A DNA stretch of 64,000 bases from Metallosphaera cuprina Ar-4 (GTDB lineage: Archaea > Thermoproteota > Thermoprotei_A > Sulfolobales > Sulfolobaceae), in the NCBI RefSeq assembly GCF_000204925.1, contig NC_015435.1:1071160-1135159 (forward strand), read 5' to 3'. A program made the translations under genes and the position numbers. Every line of letters starts with the position of its first letter. Positions within the stretch are counted from its first letter, which is position 1. The notes under the pieces are model-generated. The model ran no database searches, was not told the origin of the DNA, and saw nothing but the letters and a program-made list of their open reading frames with translations. Shown one piece after another: positions 47,207 through 56,238 of this stretch.

Positions 47207-48196
47207 TCAATAGAACTGATTAGGCCACCAACTTACGCTTCTTCTCGTAGTCAAATTGAGCATGTGAATTATCCTCTTCCTATCGTCTCTCGAAACCTTA
47301 ACGTCGTAGTGTACCCTAACCAAAGGGTATGGATATCCCTTAATTGACACCGAATAAAGGTCCTGGAGCAAGCTCTCTATAAATTTCGGAGTGGGAACTC
47401 CTATCACGTCAATCCTTAAAACTCTCTCTCCATGATCTAACCTTGCGTAAAAGCTGCATACTTCCTTATCTTCTAAGCCCCTCCTAACGTCTCCCTCCTC
47501 CACTCTCGTTCGAGTTAATGGACCGCATACGATCGATGAGTAACCAGGAGAACTCGTCGTTATCTCTAAAACGGCCACATCAGAAAGTTCGTGATGGAAC
47601 AGATCCCTAGATCTGCTAACCTTAGATATCCACACTACCTTAGAACCGAACCTTTTAATAAGTTCCGCCAGATAGGCCTGCTTCTCGTAAATTATATGAT
47701 CTAACATGTAGTCTTCATCCTTTTCCTCCAGAGAACGTATTTCTCCCTCATTGAAGCTCCCGTTAAATCGCTTAACTTCTCCTAGTTTTTTCCTCAGGCT
47801 TCCATCCATTAGTATGAGTTCGCCACTTGTTCCGGCCTTTAGAGCTACCATGAGCTCCATTAACGCCATGAGTTCTCCCACCCTCTCTTTGGCTTTGTTT
47901 CCGGGTCTGAACACGCCAGATTTGACGTCCTGTTCAGCTCCCACGATTCTAACTCCCTCCGTAATGAGAGCCTCCACGTTCAGCACAAACACGGTTCCGG
48001 TCCTGAGCTCCTTAACGAATTGTCCACCGTCCACGGCGACAAGCTTCTTAGCCCTAGCTGAGGAGGGAGAGAATTCGTTCCAACTTCTCTTGACTTTGAG
48101 CTCCAAGTCCGTATCTAGATCGCGTTGAAATACGTTTAACCTACCTATCAGGTCTGACCTCCGTGTGACTAACTCCTGGTAGACTCTGTCGATCAT
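47207..48196 (-). CDS. nurA: NurA nuclease
   Basis: A 329-residue 5'-3' nuclease and single-strand endonuclease that resects DNA ends with HerA. RNase H-like catalytic aspartates lie in KLVAVDGGQFVKEL and LILMDGSLRKKL. The C-terminal segment YPYPLVRVHYDVKVS belongs to the conserved NurA end. The start overlaps the rad50 stop by 4 nt. Last gene of herA-mre11-rad50-nurA. Confidence 0.93.
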   Translation of the reverse strand: MIDRVYQELVTRRSDLIGRLNVFQRDLDTDLELKVKRSWNEFSPSSARAKKLVAVDGGQFVKELRTGTVFVLNVEALITEGVRIVGAEQDVKSGVFRPGNKAKERVGELMALMELMVALKAGTSGELILMDGSLRKKLGEVKRFNGSFNEGEIRSLEEKDEDYMLDHIIYEKQAYLAELIKRFGSKVVWISKVSRSRDLFHHELSDVAVLEITTSSPGYSSIVCGPLTRTRVEEGDVRRGLEDKEVCSFYARLDHGERVLRIDVIGVPTPKFIESLLQDLYSVSIKGYPYPLVRVHYDVKVSRDDRKRIIHMLNLTTRRSVSWWPNQFY

Positions 48197-50772
48197 TGGA
48201 TCACCTCCTCCTTGACCCTACTTACGTCACCTAGTTTCTCAACCCTCAAGACGTAATCAGCGATCTGCAACACCTCCTCGTCGTGAGTTACCACGATTAT
48301 TTGAGGAACCACGTTCATGGAGTCCCTTATTATGGAAAGCAACTCGGTCCTCCTCTCGGAGTCTAAGTGGGTGGTAGGTTCGTCCAATATCATGAAGCCT
48401 AGCTCTCCCATCAATGATCTAGCGATGGCTATCCTTAAGGCTAAGGCAAGAGCTATCCTTTCGCCCCCACTAAGCAACCCTATCTGTAGTTCCTGTCCTG
48501 ATTGAGTGTAAACCTTGATCTCGACCTTACCTTTCAAACCTTTCGTGGAACCCATGCGTATTGTAACCCTTGAAAATGACATGTTAAACATCGACATTAT
48601 GTCATTTAGGTTGTTTTCTATCCTACTGATCAATGTAGATATGAGAAAGGACTGAAGCCTGCTCTCGGATAGAACTTGTCGCAACTTTTCTAGCCTTTCC
48701 TTTTCGTTTCTCAATTTGTTCGCCTCTGAAAGCTTAGTCTCCAAGTCCCTCTTTGTTCTCTCTAGATTACTCAAACTTATCCTCATTTGTTCCAGCTTCC
48801 CCCTCTTTTCGCCTAAGTCCCTCTCGACTGTTTGAACTTGCCTCCTTATTGAGTCCAACTCCACCTTAGCTTTTCTCAACTCCTCCTCCTCAAAATTTAA
48901 CGCGTCAAGTTTTTGTTTCAACCTCTCTATACTTTCTTCTAGGACGTACCTTCTTTTAACTAACTCCTCACGTTTTCCTCTCTTTTTATTTAACTCGTTT
49001 AACCTATTAGTGACCTCTTGTAACTCGAGCTCAGCCCTCTCTATCTGATCTCTGGTTAAGTTACCTACCTCTCGTTTAAGATTGTTGATCTCCTCTTTGA
49101 CGTCGTGTAACGTATGTTCGTGAGTAGCTAACATCTCTTCCAACTCATACAAGTCCTCTTCCTTGTAACTTCTAACTGAGTTGTACTCGTCTTCGTACTC
49201 CTTGAGGTGTTCCAATCTCTCATTTATTAGTTCGTATTGATTAGCCTTTTCTGTAAGCTCGCTCAGGCTTGCCTCAAGTTGAGCTATCTCCTGGTTCAAA
49301 CCCTCTAAGTTCTCTTGGATCGTCTTAATTAAGCTCTCATTCGATCTAGCCTCACTGAGTTGTTTATTCAATATCTCAACCTCCCTCTTTAGCGACTCAT
49401 ACTTTCTCTGTAAGCTCTCCATCTCGCCCACGATTTCCCTCTCTCTCCTATCGTACTTGTCAATAAGCTCCTTCCTATGAGCCTCGTCCAGCGGTCCTCC
49501 ACAAACAGGACACTTCCCTTCATTAGCTGAGATCAAAGCTTCTCTGCCCTTCCTTATCTGGACTAGTTCGAGTTCAAGTCGACTGATTTCGTTGTGCGCT
49601 TCGTCTCTTTCCGCGGACATTAAGCTGAGCTCTCTCTCCAAGTCCTCAGCCTTCCTGACTAGCTTGACTGCAGCTAACTTCTTCGAGTTTAAATCCCTCT
49701 GTCGCCTTCTCTCACAAAGTGCGGCCCTTAATTCCCTGAACTTCTCATACGCTTCTCTTAAGTCCCTCTGTTTCTGATAGAGCTCTTGGTACTCCTTATG
49801 GTAAGGTTCCAATTTCTCCTTAAGGTCTAAGTTAGCCTTTATTGAGTCTCTCCTTTTCATCTCGTCCCTCAACACGATGTTTAACTCCTGATACCTTTTG
49901 GTTTCGCTCTCTAGCTTTGATATAAGGTCCTTCTTCTTAGTTAACTCCTGAAGCTCTTTGAGCCTAGTTTGACTCTCAGCTAACTGAGAATCTAGGTCCT
50001 TGTATGAGTCGAGCTCGTTTAGGATTTGAGTCCGTTCCCTCCTGTTAGTCTCCAGCTGAGTCCTCACCTCTGTGTAAACTTTGAACTTCTCCTCAAGAGT
50101 CGCAACCTCTTTACTTTTAATGTCTTCTAGCTCGTGCAGTCTATGAAGTTCGTCCTGAAGGCTACTAACAGACGCTTCGAGAGTGGCTATATCCGAGGAT
50201 GTACTCAGAATGTCACTGCTTACCCTCTTCAACTCGTCTTCATATCTCTGATAAGATTTCATCTCTACCTCGTAGGCGTCTATTAACCTCTTGATCTTAC
50301 CGTCAGATGAGGTGAGCTTCTCCAAGCTATCTATCATCATAACCTTCTTAAGGACGCCTGTAAGGTCCTCAAAGACGCTCTCGATTTCCCCTTGTTTGAC
50401 GAAAGTCGTTGACAACATGACCTTCTTGTTTAACCCTATACTCTCAACCTTCTTGTCGACTTCCCTACTCTGTCTCGCGGAAAGCTTATCGTTCTCATAA
50501 AAGTAATCAGAGGCTGGGATGGACCTGACTACCTTAAAGGAGTTCGACCCCTCTTTCAAAATTAACTCGACTTCGGCCGACTTACTACCTTTCCTAATCA
50601 ACTCCGACACGTTCTCCCTAGCTTCCTTGAAAAGGGCGAAAGTTATCGCGTCAATTATTGAGCTCTTACCTGCACCGTTCTGTCCTATAATGACGTTGAT
50701 CTCTCCCTTAAAGTTGACTTGAGTCCTATCGTGGCTAAGGAAGTCCTTTAAACTTACACTCTCTATCCTCAT
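48193..50772 (-). CDS. rad50: DNA repair ATPase Rad50
   Basis: An 859-residue SMC-like ATPase of the Mre11-Rad50 complex. Walker A IIGQNGAGKSSIID (about residues 28-41), zinc hook CPVCGGPLDEAH in the middle of two long coiled coils, ABC signature LLSGGERIALALALRIA, Walker B FMILDEPTTHLDSE. It bridges DNA ends and controls Mre11. Overlaps mre11 and nurA by 4 nt each, so translation is coupled. Confidence 0.96.
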   Translation of the reverse strand: MRIESVSLKDFLSHDRTQVNFKGEINVIIGQNGAGKSSIIDAITFALFKEARENVSELIRKGSKSAEVELILKEGSNSFKVVRSIPASDYFYENDKLSARQSREVDKKVESIGLNKKVMLSTTFVKQGEIESVFEDLTGVLKKVMMIDSLEKLTSSDGKIKRLIDAYEVEMKSYQRYEDELKRVSSDILSTSSDIATLEASVSSLQDELHRLHELEDIKSKEVATLEEKFKVYTEVRTQLETNRRERTQILNELDSYKDLDSQLAESQTRLKELQELTKKKDLISKLESETKRYQELNIVLRDEMKRRDSIKANLDLKEKLEPYHKEYQELYQKQRDLREAYEKFRELRAALCERRRQRDLNSKKLAAVKLVRKAEDLERELSLMSAERDEAHNEISRLELELVQIRKGREALISANEGKCPVCGGPLDEAHRKELIDKYDRREREIVGEMESLQRKYESLKREVEILNKQLSEARSNESLIKTIQENLEGLNQEIAQLEASLSELTEKANQYELINERLEHLKEYEDEYNSVRSYKEEDLYELEEMLATHEHTLHDVKEEINNLKREVGNLTRDQIERAELELQEVTNRLNELNKKRGKREELVKRRYVLEESIERLKQKLDALNFEEEELRKAKVELDSIRRQVQTVERDLGEKRGKLEQMRISLSNLERTKRDLETKLSEANKLRNEKERLEKLRQVLSESRLQSFLISTLISRIENNLNDIMSMFNMSFSRVTIRMGSTKGLKGKVEIKVYTQSGQELQIGLLSGGERIALALALRIAIARSLMGELGFMILDEPTTHLDSERRTELLSIIRDSMNVVPQIIVVTHDEEVLQIADYVLRVEKLGDVSRVKEEVIQ

Positions 50773-51917
50773 CTTCCCATCTCTGCAAACTTCCTCAGTA
50801 TGGATTCAGCCTCGTCCGAATCATACTTATCTATGGCGTCCAATATCAATTCGACTTCGCTATCGGAATAACTTTGAGACTTGAGGTAACTCCTTATCAG
50901 ATCGGTGATAGTGCTCCTTTCATCTACCTTAACCTGATTAGAGCCCACACTTACCGTGTTATCCTTGTATATCCTATAGAAGTCTACGAGTCCACTAAGG
51001 CTTTTAGATATCTTCTTCATAGCGTAGTCCCGCTTTATAGAATCCCCCTCCAGTACTATGTGAAGGATGGGCTCCTTTTTCAGACCTGAGTAGGATTGCC
51101 TCAGCTTAACTAACTCGTTGTCAATATCGTTCACGTTCAGAGTTATCACCTCTTGTGGTCTGACATCAACGTTAATGCTCTGAACTGTAGGTTCTTTTTT
51201 GCTCAAATCGATTAGAAATCCTCCCTTACCGTACTTCTTCCAACCCTCTATTTCATCCTCCCTAATTATCTCAGGTGAGCCGGATATCACGAGCTTCCCT
51301 CCACCCGGAAGGTCTTGAATTACCCTAGTGTGGATGTGGCCGCACGCGTAATATTGAAAGTCCTTCGGTAAGGAGCCTATCTCCAGTTGCCACGCGCCTT
51401 GATAAGGGAGAATATCTCTTATCCCTTGGTGAATCATTAAGACGTTCCTGTCTCCTTCCGGTTTAAGCGAGTTAAGGGTGAAGATCAGCTTATCCTTTAG
51501 GCTAGTGTTCATGTGTCTAACCCCATATATCCTTAAGCTCAAACCGTCCTCCACCATCTCATAAAACTTAGGATCTTGATCTCCCATTAAGACCTTGATC
51601 AGTCCTAGTGACTCCCAGAGAAGCCTCTGAGGGTAGAGCTCCTCCTTAATTTTAGGAGTGTCGTGATCGCCCGGAATGTTAATGAACTCAATGCCTTTAT
51701 CTCTCAGGAGTTTGACCTTATCTATGAAGAACTTTAACGCTCTGTTCCCGGGTTTGTAGACGTCAAACAAATCCCCTGTATGTATTACTCCCTTCACGTG
51801 CTCTCTAACGGCGGACTCCATCAGCTGCGAGAAGGCGTCATAAACGTCTTTTTCCCTAGACTCCTTGTTGTATCTTCTACTCCCTAGATGAGTGTCAGAT
51901 ATGTGAAGAAACTGCAT
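50769..51917 (-). CDS. mre11: DNA repair nuclease Mre11
   Basis: A 382-residue Mn-dependent exo/endonuclease. Phosphoesterase motifs: HISDTHLGSRRYN, IHTGDLFDVYKP, INIPGDHDTPK (motif with Asp where many species have GNHD), LMIHQGI and ACGHIHTRV. The C-terminal region (residues 290-382) contains the Rad50-binding helices. It starts 4 nt after herA. Confidence 0.95.
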   Translation of the reverse strand: MQFLHISDTHLGSRRYNKESREKDVYDAFSQLMESAVREHVKGVIHTGDLFDVYKPGNRALKFFIDKVKLLRDKGIEFINIPGDHDTPKIKEELYPQRLLWESLGLIKVLMGDQDPKFYEMVEDGLSLRIYGVRHMNTSLKDKLIFTLNSLKPEGDRNVLMIHQGIRDILPYQGAWQLEIGSLPKDFQYYACGHIHTRVIQDLPGGGKLVISGSPEIIREDEIEGWKKYGKGGFLIDLSKKEPTVQSINVDVRPQEVITLNVNDIDNELVKLRQSYSGLKKEPILHIVLEGDSIKRDYAMKKISKSLSGLVDFYRIYKDNTVSVGSNQVKVDERSTITDLIRSYLKSQSYSDSEVELILDAIDKYDSDEAESILRKFAEMGR

Positions 51918-51921
51918 CCTC

Positions 51922-53400
51922 TCATCCGAACTCGGAGTCTACGTTTATAGACTTCATGAACTTGTTCCACTCTCCCAATATGTCTGGATCTGATCCTCCC
52001 AAGTTGCCAGCGAACTTAGAGATCTTTATGAAAGCTGGCAACTTCACTAGGTTACCTATCACTATAGCTTCTCCAACTCCTAAAGAGGACAGCTGTTCAA
52101 CCAGATCCTCCGTCAAGTTATCGCTAGCCTCCAGCACGTATTTCTTGTCCGTTGGTTCCACCATTCTTAAGATGATCTTGTTCGTCATCTGGCTCAATAT
52201 AGTGTCATCTAAGCCTTTGGGTCTCTGACTAACTATGACCATGCTCACCCCGAACTTCCTCCCTTCCCTTGATATCTTAGAAACGTAATATTTGGTAAGT
52301 GTGTCATCGTTTTTCGAAATAAATACATGCGCCTCCTCAATAACCGTAACAACTGGAAAACCTAAGCCCGTTTTTCTATGTTTATACTCTTTTCTGCTAT
52401 CGAGGATCCTCCTTAAGTAGTGAGAGACTACCGCGTCCATTGACTCCTCATCCATCCTACTTATGTCCACAACGTTGACCGATGAAGGCCTTAATCTGGA
52501 CACTATGTCTGACACCGTCAAATCAACTATGTCCCCATACTTATCAGCAAACTCCTCTATCTTGTTCTTAACCTCATCAGCTGCGTCTTTTTGTGATCTC
52601 TGCTTCTCGTCTGCCGCGATCTCATCAACCTTCTTCTCTATATCTGAAACGAATGAGTTGTTTAGCTCCGCGTAATTTACGTTACCGTCCTTCATCCTCT
52701 CCCTTATCTCGTTAACGTACGTTGTGAAAGCTTGCCTTAAAAATCTATATTGTATATGAGCATTAGATCTGATATCTAAAAGTGTAGCAAACTCTTTAGG
52801 AGTGAGATATAATGGATTCAATTTTGGATCTATATTATTTAATGGTTTTATATCGGACCCGTAATACTCACCGTGATAGTCGAACACTACTACGGAACCA
52901 CCTATTGACGCGATCGCCTGAGAGAGGACAGCCACGGTATTAGATTTTCCGCTACCCGTTGCAGCTAAAATGGCGAGATGACGAGATAACGAGTTGACCT
53001 TAATTTTAACAGGTATGTTGACCCCAATTAAAGATCCTATTACAATATCGCCCTCCGAGAAAATTTCTAAGAGCTCCTCCTCCTCAGCTAGCCTCACGGG
53101 CGTTCCAGGACCAGGAGGTAGGTCTGGAATTGACTTTGATCTCATGTCGTAAAGTAGTTTGATGACGGCCTTAACGAATTGAGGTATTGAGGTGTCCAGG
53201 TCCTTCATTTTCTGAACTATCTTAATGTCGTTCAAAGTAATGTCAAGGAGAGGACTACCTCGACTCACGTACGTGATTAAACCCAGAACCTTAATCCCAT
53301 CGTACTCTAGCACTACGTAACGCCCAACTCTCACAGGCTTCTCGGCGAGCATCAAAGCTTCCTGAGGTGATGCCTCTCCTATTACGTAACCGATAATCAT
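51922..53400 (-). CDS. herA: DNA translocase/helicase HerA
   Basis: A 492-residue hexameric FtsK-like ATPase that drives NurA along DNA. An N-terminal HAS barrel (residues 1-110) is followed by Walker A AILAATGSGKSNTVAVL (about 145-161), Walker B VVTVIEEAHVF and the arginine-containing VSQRPKGLDDTILSQ. First gene of the operon, so its promoter (A/T-rich, 53401-53470) drives all four genes. Confidence 0.95.
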   Translation of the reverse strand: MIIGYVIGEASPQEALMLAEKPVRVGRYVVLEYDGIKVLGLITYVSRGSPLLDITLNDIKIVQKMKDLDTSIPQFVKAVIKLLYDMRSKSIPDLPPGPGTPVRLAEEEELLEIFSEGDIVIGSLIGVNIPVKIKVNSLSRHLAILAATGSGKSNTVAVLSQAIASIGGSVVVFDYHGEYYGSDIKPLNNIDPKLNPLYLTPKEFATLLDIRSNAHIQYRFLRQAFTTYVNEIRERMKDGNVNYAELNNSFVSDIEKKVDEIAADEKQRSQKDAADEVKNKIEEFADKYGDIVDLTVSDIVSRLRPSSVNVVDISRMDEESMDAVVSHYLRRILDSRKEYKHRKTGLGFPVVTVIEEAHVFISKNDDTLTKYYVSKISREGRKFGVSMVIVSQRPKGLDDTILSQMTNKIILRMVEPTDKKYVLEASDNLTEDLVEQLSSLGVGEAIVIGNLVKLPAFIKISKFAGNLGGSDPDILGEWNKFMKSINVDSEFG

Positions 53401-53477
53401 TAGAAAATAGAGTTAAACGGAAATTAAAAGCTATATCGGGTGAAGAAAAGTAATACTTTTCGAAAGAAAAAATAGAT

Positions 53478-54023
53478 TTAAAGAGCTTTAGCGACCCTCT
53501 TAGTTGCCTCGGCTATGTCCTTCTCTTGTTCCGCATAAGCGCACAACATAGCCTCTACGTCCATGTGTCCCTCTGCCTTAGCTTTCATAGCAACGTTGTT
53601 GTACTCACTAACGTGTTCTTCAGCTTCCTCCCTTGTGAACTCGTTGAGCATTGAAGATACCCTCTTAGTTGCCTCGGCTATGTCCTTCTCTTGTTCCGCA
53701 TAAGCGCACAACATAGCCTCTACGTCCATGTGTCCCTCTGCCTTAGCTTTCATAGCAACGTTGTTGTACTCACTAACGTGTTCTTCAGCTTCCTCCCTTG
53801 TGAACTCGTTGAGCATTGAATTTCCAGCATGTTGATATAACTTTTCAAATATCCCTCTTGCGTGACCTAGTTCCACCTTTGCCTTCTCCATTAGAATCTT
53901 AGCTTCCTCCACCTTTCCTGCTTTCTGTAGCTTGTCTGCAAGCAGGCTGAGGAGCATGTAGTCCTCAGCGTTCGCCTTGAAAAGCTCCTTTAAACCCATT
54001 TCGGTTTCCTTTCCGAGAGTCAT
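53478..54023 (-). CDS. Ferritin-like/rubrerythrin-type protein with duplicated half
   Basis: A 181-residue all-helical protein. Residues 1-70 hold two helices with possible metal ligands (ANAEDYMLLS and VELGHARGIFEKL, an E-x2-H pair as in rubrerythrins). Then a 55-residue two-helix unit (TREEAEEHVSEYNNVAMKAK and MDVEAMLCAYAEQEKDIAE) occurs twice, identical. An unduplicated protein would have four helices and about 126 residues; this one has six. The second E-x2-H pair is replaced by EQEKDI, so a normal di-iron site is uncertain. The start at 54023 (MTLGKETEMG) is chosen because GCTATAAA is centred 25 nt upstream. Confidence 0.65.
   Translation of the reverse strand: MTLGKETEMGLKELFKANAEDYMLLSLLADKLQKAGKVEEAKILMEKAKVELGHARGIFEKLYQHAGNSMLNEFTREEAEEHVSEYNNVAMKAKAEGHMDVEAMLCAYAEQEKDIAEATKRVSSMLNEFTREEAEEHVSEYNNVAMKAKAEGHMDVEAMLCAYAEQEKDIAEATKRVAKAL
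53494..53820. repeat. Perfect tandem duplication, period 165 bp
   Basis: Positions 53494-53655 and 53659-53820 are identical over all 162 compared bases; only the three bases linking the units differ in origin. The repeat is in frame (55 codons) inside the ferritin-like gene. No silent differences means very recent duplication, gene conversion, or an assembly artefact. Confidence 0.95.
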
Positions 54024-54044
54024 ATAGATCACTACATATAACGA

Positions 54045-54052
54045 TTTATAGC
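54045..54052 (-). promoter_or_regulatory. TATA box of ferritin-like gene
   Basis: GCTATAAA on the minus strand, centred about 25 nt upstream of the ATG at 54023; this decides the start codon. Confidence 0.55.
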
Positions 54053-54182
54053 TAGTTAATAAACCTTGATAAGAGAACATAATAATACTTGACATATAAA
54101 ATCAATAAGAAAATTAAAACGAACGACATTGATTAAAATTAGACCAGAGTTAATCTTATTTATTATTGTAATATTTAAGCTT

Positions 54183-54236
54183 AGATGATGAATGACTCCA
54201 AAATTGATTCGTGATTAAGTAACTCGAGACTGAAAA
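54183..54236 (+). ncRNA. C/D-box sRNA (2'-O-methylation guide)
   Basis: All elements of an archaeal C/D sRNA are present with correct spacing: box C ATGATGA (54185-54191), a 12-nt guide, box D' TTGA (54204-54207), a 3-nt gap, box C' GTGATTA (54211-54217), a second 12-nt guide, and box D CTGA (54230-54233). The guides are ATGACTCCAAAA and AGTAACTCGAGA, so the targets should contain TTTTGGAGTCAT and TCTCGAGTTACT. It lies in the gap before nnr, with TTATTTATTATT (54155-54166) as a possible promoter. Target rRNA or tRNA sites were not assigned. Confidence 0.7.
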
Positions 54237-54265
54237 GATATTACTTAGAAGCGATTTCTTCTCAT

Positions 54266-55759
54266 ATGATTACCACTCAAGAGATGAGGGCCTTAGAGAT
54301 AAATTCTGAGGCTTTAGGCGTTTCCACTCTACAGCTCATGGAGAACGCTGGAAGATCTGTAGCAGATGAGATCGAGAAAGAACTGGGAAAGAACTTAGAG
54401 GTAGTAGTTTTCGTAGGTCATGGAGGTAAAGGTGGGGATGGACTTGTGGCCGCGAGGCATCTTGCAGAGAGGGAAAACAAGGTTACGGTGATCTCTCTCG
54501 GTGAGATGAAACATAAGGACGGGATGGTTAACGTGAGCGCTGTGGAGAACATGGACTACTCTATCACTATGTTAGGTTTTGATGACCTGTTGGGAGAAGT
54601 TAAGGCTGACGTACTGATAGACGCCATGTTAGGGACTGGGGTAAAGGGAAGGATCAGAGAGCCTTTCGCCTCGGCTATAAGGGTCTTCAACAAGTCCAAA
54701 GGGTTCAAGGTATCTATTGATGTACCTTCAGGGATTGATCCTGATCTAGGAGAGGAACTCGGAGAGTACGTAAGACCTGACCTGGTGGTTACTTTTCACG
54801 ACGTTAAGCCCGGCCTATTAAAGAGAGAGTTCAGGTTTGTAATAAAGAAGATAGGAATTCCTCCTGAGGCTTCGCTATATGTTGGACCTGGAGATATCCT
54901 TGTTAACGTTAGACCTAGACCTATGAAAAGTAGAAAAGGAGCTGGGGGGAGAGTACTAGTAATAGGGGGCAACGAGACGTTCTCCGGAGCTCCTGCGTTA
55001 GCCGCACTAGCTAGCTTAAGAACTGGTGCCGATTTGGTTTACGTGGCCTCACCTGAGAGGACCGCGGAGATAATTTCGTCCCTCTCACCTGACTTGATCT
55101 CAGTGAAGTTATCGGGTAAGAACATCAACGAGGATAACCTAACCGAGTTAGATAAGTGGATAGACAAGGTTAATTCAGTAGTCTTAGGTCCTGGCTTAGG
55201 TCTGGCTGACGAGACCGTGAGAGCTGTACCGGCCCTAGTTAATAAGATAGTTGAGAAGGGGAAACCATTAGTTTTGGACGCTGACGGACTTAAGATCATG
55301 AAGGGGTCGAAGTTAAACGATATGGTTGTGATCACACCACATCCTGGAGAGTTTAAAATATTTTTCGGAGAGGACCAGAGGGAGCGCGAAAGGGAGAGAA
55401 TCAATCAGGTAGTGGACAAAGCGAGAGAGTGTAACTGCATCGTTCTGCTTAAGGGTTACTTGGATATCGTAAGTGATGGAAGGAGGTTCAAACTTAACAA
55501 GACTGGCAATCCTGGAATGACCGTCGGAGGAACAGGAGATACCTTAACGGGGATAATAGCCACTTTCCTGGCTCAGGGCATTGACCCATTCACGTCAGCT
55601 AGCTTGGGAGCTTTCGTGAACGGTTTGGCAGGTACCTTAGCTTTCAAGGAGATGGGAGCTCACATAACCGCCTCTGACGTAGTATCTAAAATAGCCATGG
55701 TAATAGGCGATCCTATAACCTCGTTTAAACAAAAAATCTATAAAAGGGTTATTTCTTGA
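54266..55759 (+). CDS. nnr: Bifunctional NAD(P)HX epimerase/dehydratase
   Basis: A 497-residue fusion that repairs hydrated NADH and NADPH. Residues 1-210 are the NnrE (YjeF-N) epimerase: ALGVSTLQLMENAGRSVADE, GHGGKGGDGLVAARHL, SIDVPSGIDPD. Residues 220-497 are the NnrD dehydratase (ribokinase-like): VIGGNETFSGAPALAAL, GPGLG, and TVGGTGDTLTGI with the catalytic Asp. Common in archaea. It starts 30 nt after the sRNA. Its 3' end overlaps bcp by 11 nt. Confidence 0.94.
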   Translation: MITTQEMRALEINSEALGVSTLQLMENAGRSVADEIEKELGKNLEVVVFVGHGGKGGDGLVAARHLAERENKVTVISLGEMKHKDGMVNVSAVENMDYSITMLGFDDLLGEVKADVLIDAMLGTGVKGRIREPFASAIRVFNKSKGFKVSIDVPSGIDPDLGEELGEYVRPDLVVTFHDVKPGLLKREFRFVIKKIGIPPEASLYVGPGDILVNVRPRPMKSRKGAGGRVLVIGGNETFSGAPALAALASLRTGADLVYVASPERTAEIISSLSPDLISVKLSGKNINEDNLTELDKWIDKVNSVVLGPGLGLADETVRAVPALVNKIVEKGKPLVLDADGLKIMKGSKLNDMVVITPHPGEFKIFFGEDQRERERERINQVVDKARECNCIVLLKGYLDIVSDGRRFKLNKTGNPGMTVGGTGDTLTGIIATFLAQGIDPFTSASLGAFVNGLAGTLAFKEMGAHITASDVVSKIAMVIGDPITSFKQKIYKRVIS

Positions 55760-56186
55760 CCTCCTCCAGAGCCCTGTCGGCGTGATCCTCAGCCCTCTTT
55801 AGGTTCTTTAGGACCGCCTTCACTACACCACGCTCATCTACTATGAACGTCACCCTCTGTGCGCTCGTGCCCTTCTCGTTGAGCACACCGTAGGCGCTTG
55901 AGATCTTCTTCTCCTTATCAGAGATTACAGGGAACTTGGCGTTATACTTTTCACTAAATCTCTTTTGAGTCTCAACGGAGTCTACGCTGATCCCCAAAAC
56001 CAGAGCCCCGTTTGCGACAAACTGATCGTATAGCTCCACGAACCTCTGTATCTCCCTAGTGCAACCCGGCGTAAAGGACTTCGGATAAAAATAGATAACT
56101 TTCTTCCCCTTCAGTTCTGAGAGTTTAATCTTTCCTATCGAGCTTTCAGCCTCGAAATCAGGTGCGGTTTGACCTACATCTATCAT
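55749..56186 (-). CDS. bcp: Peroxiredoxin, Bcp/PrxQ type
   Basis: A 145-residue thiol peroxidase. The peroxidatic Cys42 lies in [13 protein letters not shown]. It is the only cysteine in the protein, so the resolving Cys five residues later in classical Bcp is missing and this is a 1-Cys enzyme needing an external thiol such as thioredoxin (a trx gene lies at 36468). Protects against peroxides. Confidence 0.92.
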   Translation of the reverse strand: MIDVGQTAPDFEAESSIGKIKLSELKGKKVIYFYPKSFTPGCTREIQRFVELYDQFVANGALVLGISVDSVETQKRFSEKYNAKFPVISDKEKKISSAYGVLNEKGTSAQRVTFIVDERGVVKAVLKNLKRAEDHADRALEEVKK

Positions 56187-56208
56187 AGTAACAATGTATA
56201 ATGGAAAC

Positions 56209-56216
56209 CTTAAAAG
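56209..56216 (+). promoter_or_regulatory. TATA box of ppcA
   Basis: CTTAAAAG is centred about 27 nt upstream of the ATG at 56239 and supports that start over 56194. Confidence 0.5.
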
Positions 56217-56238
56217 ATTACGATCTTATTCCGCCCAA

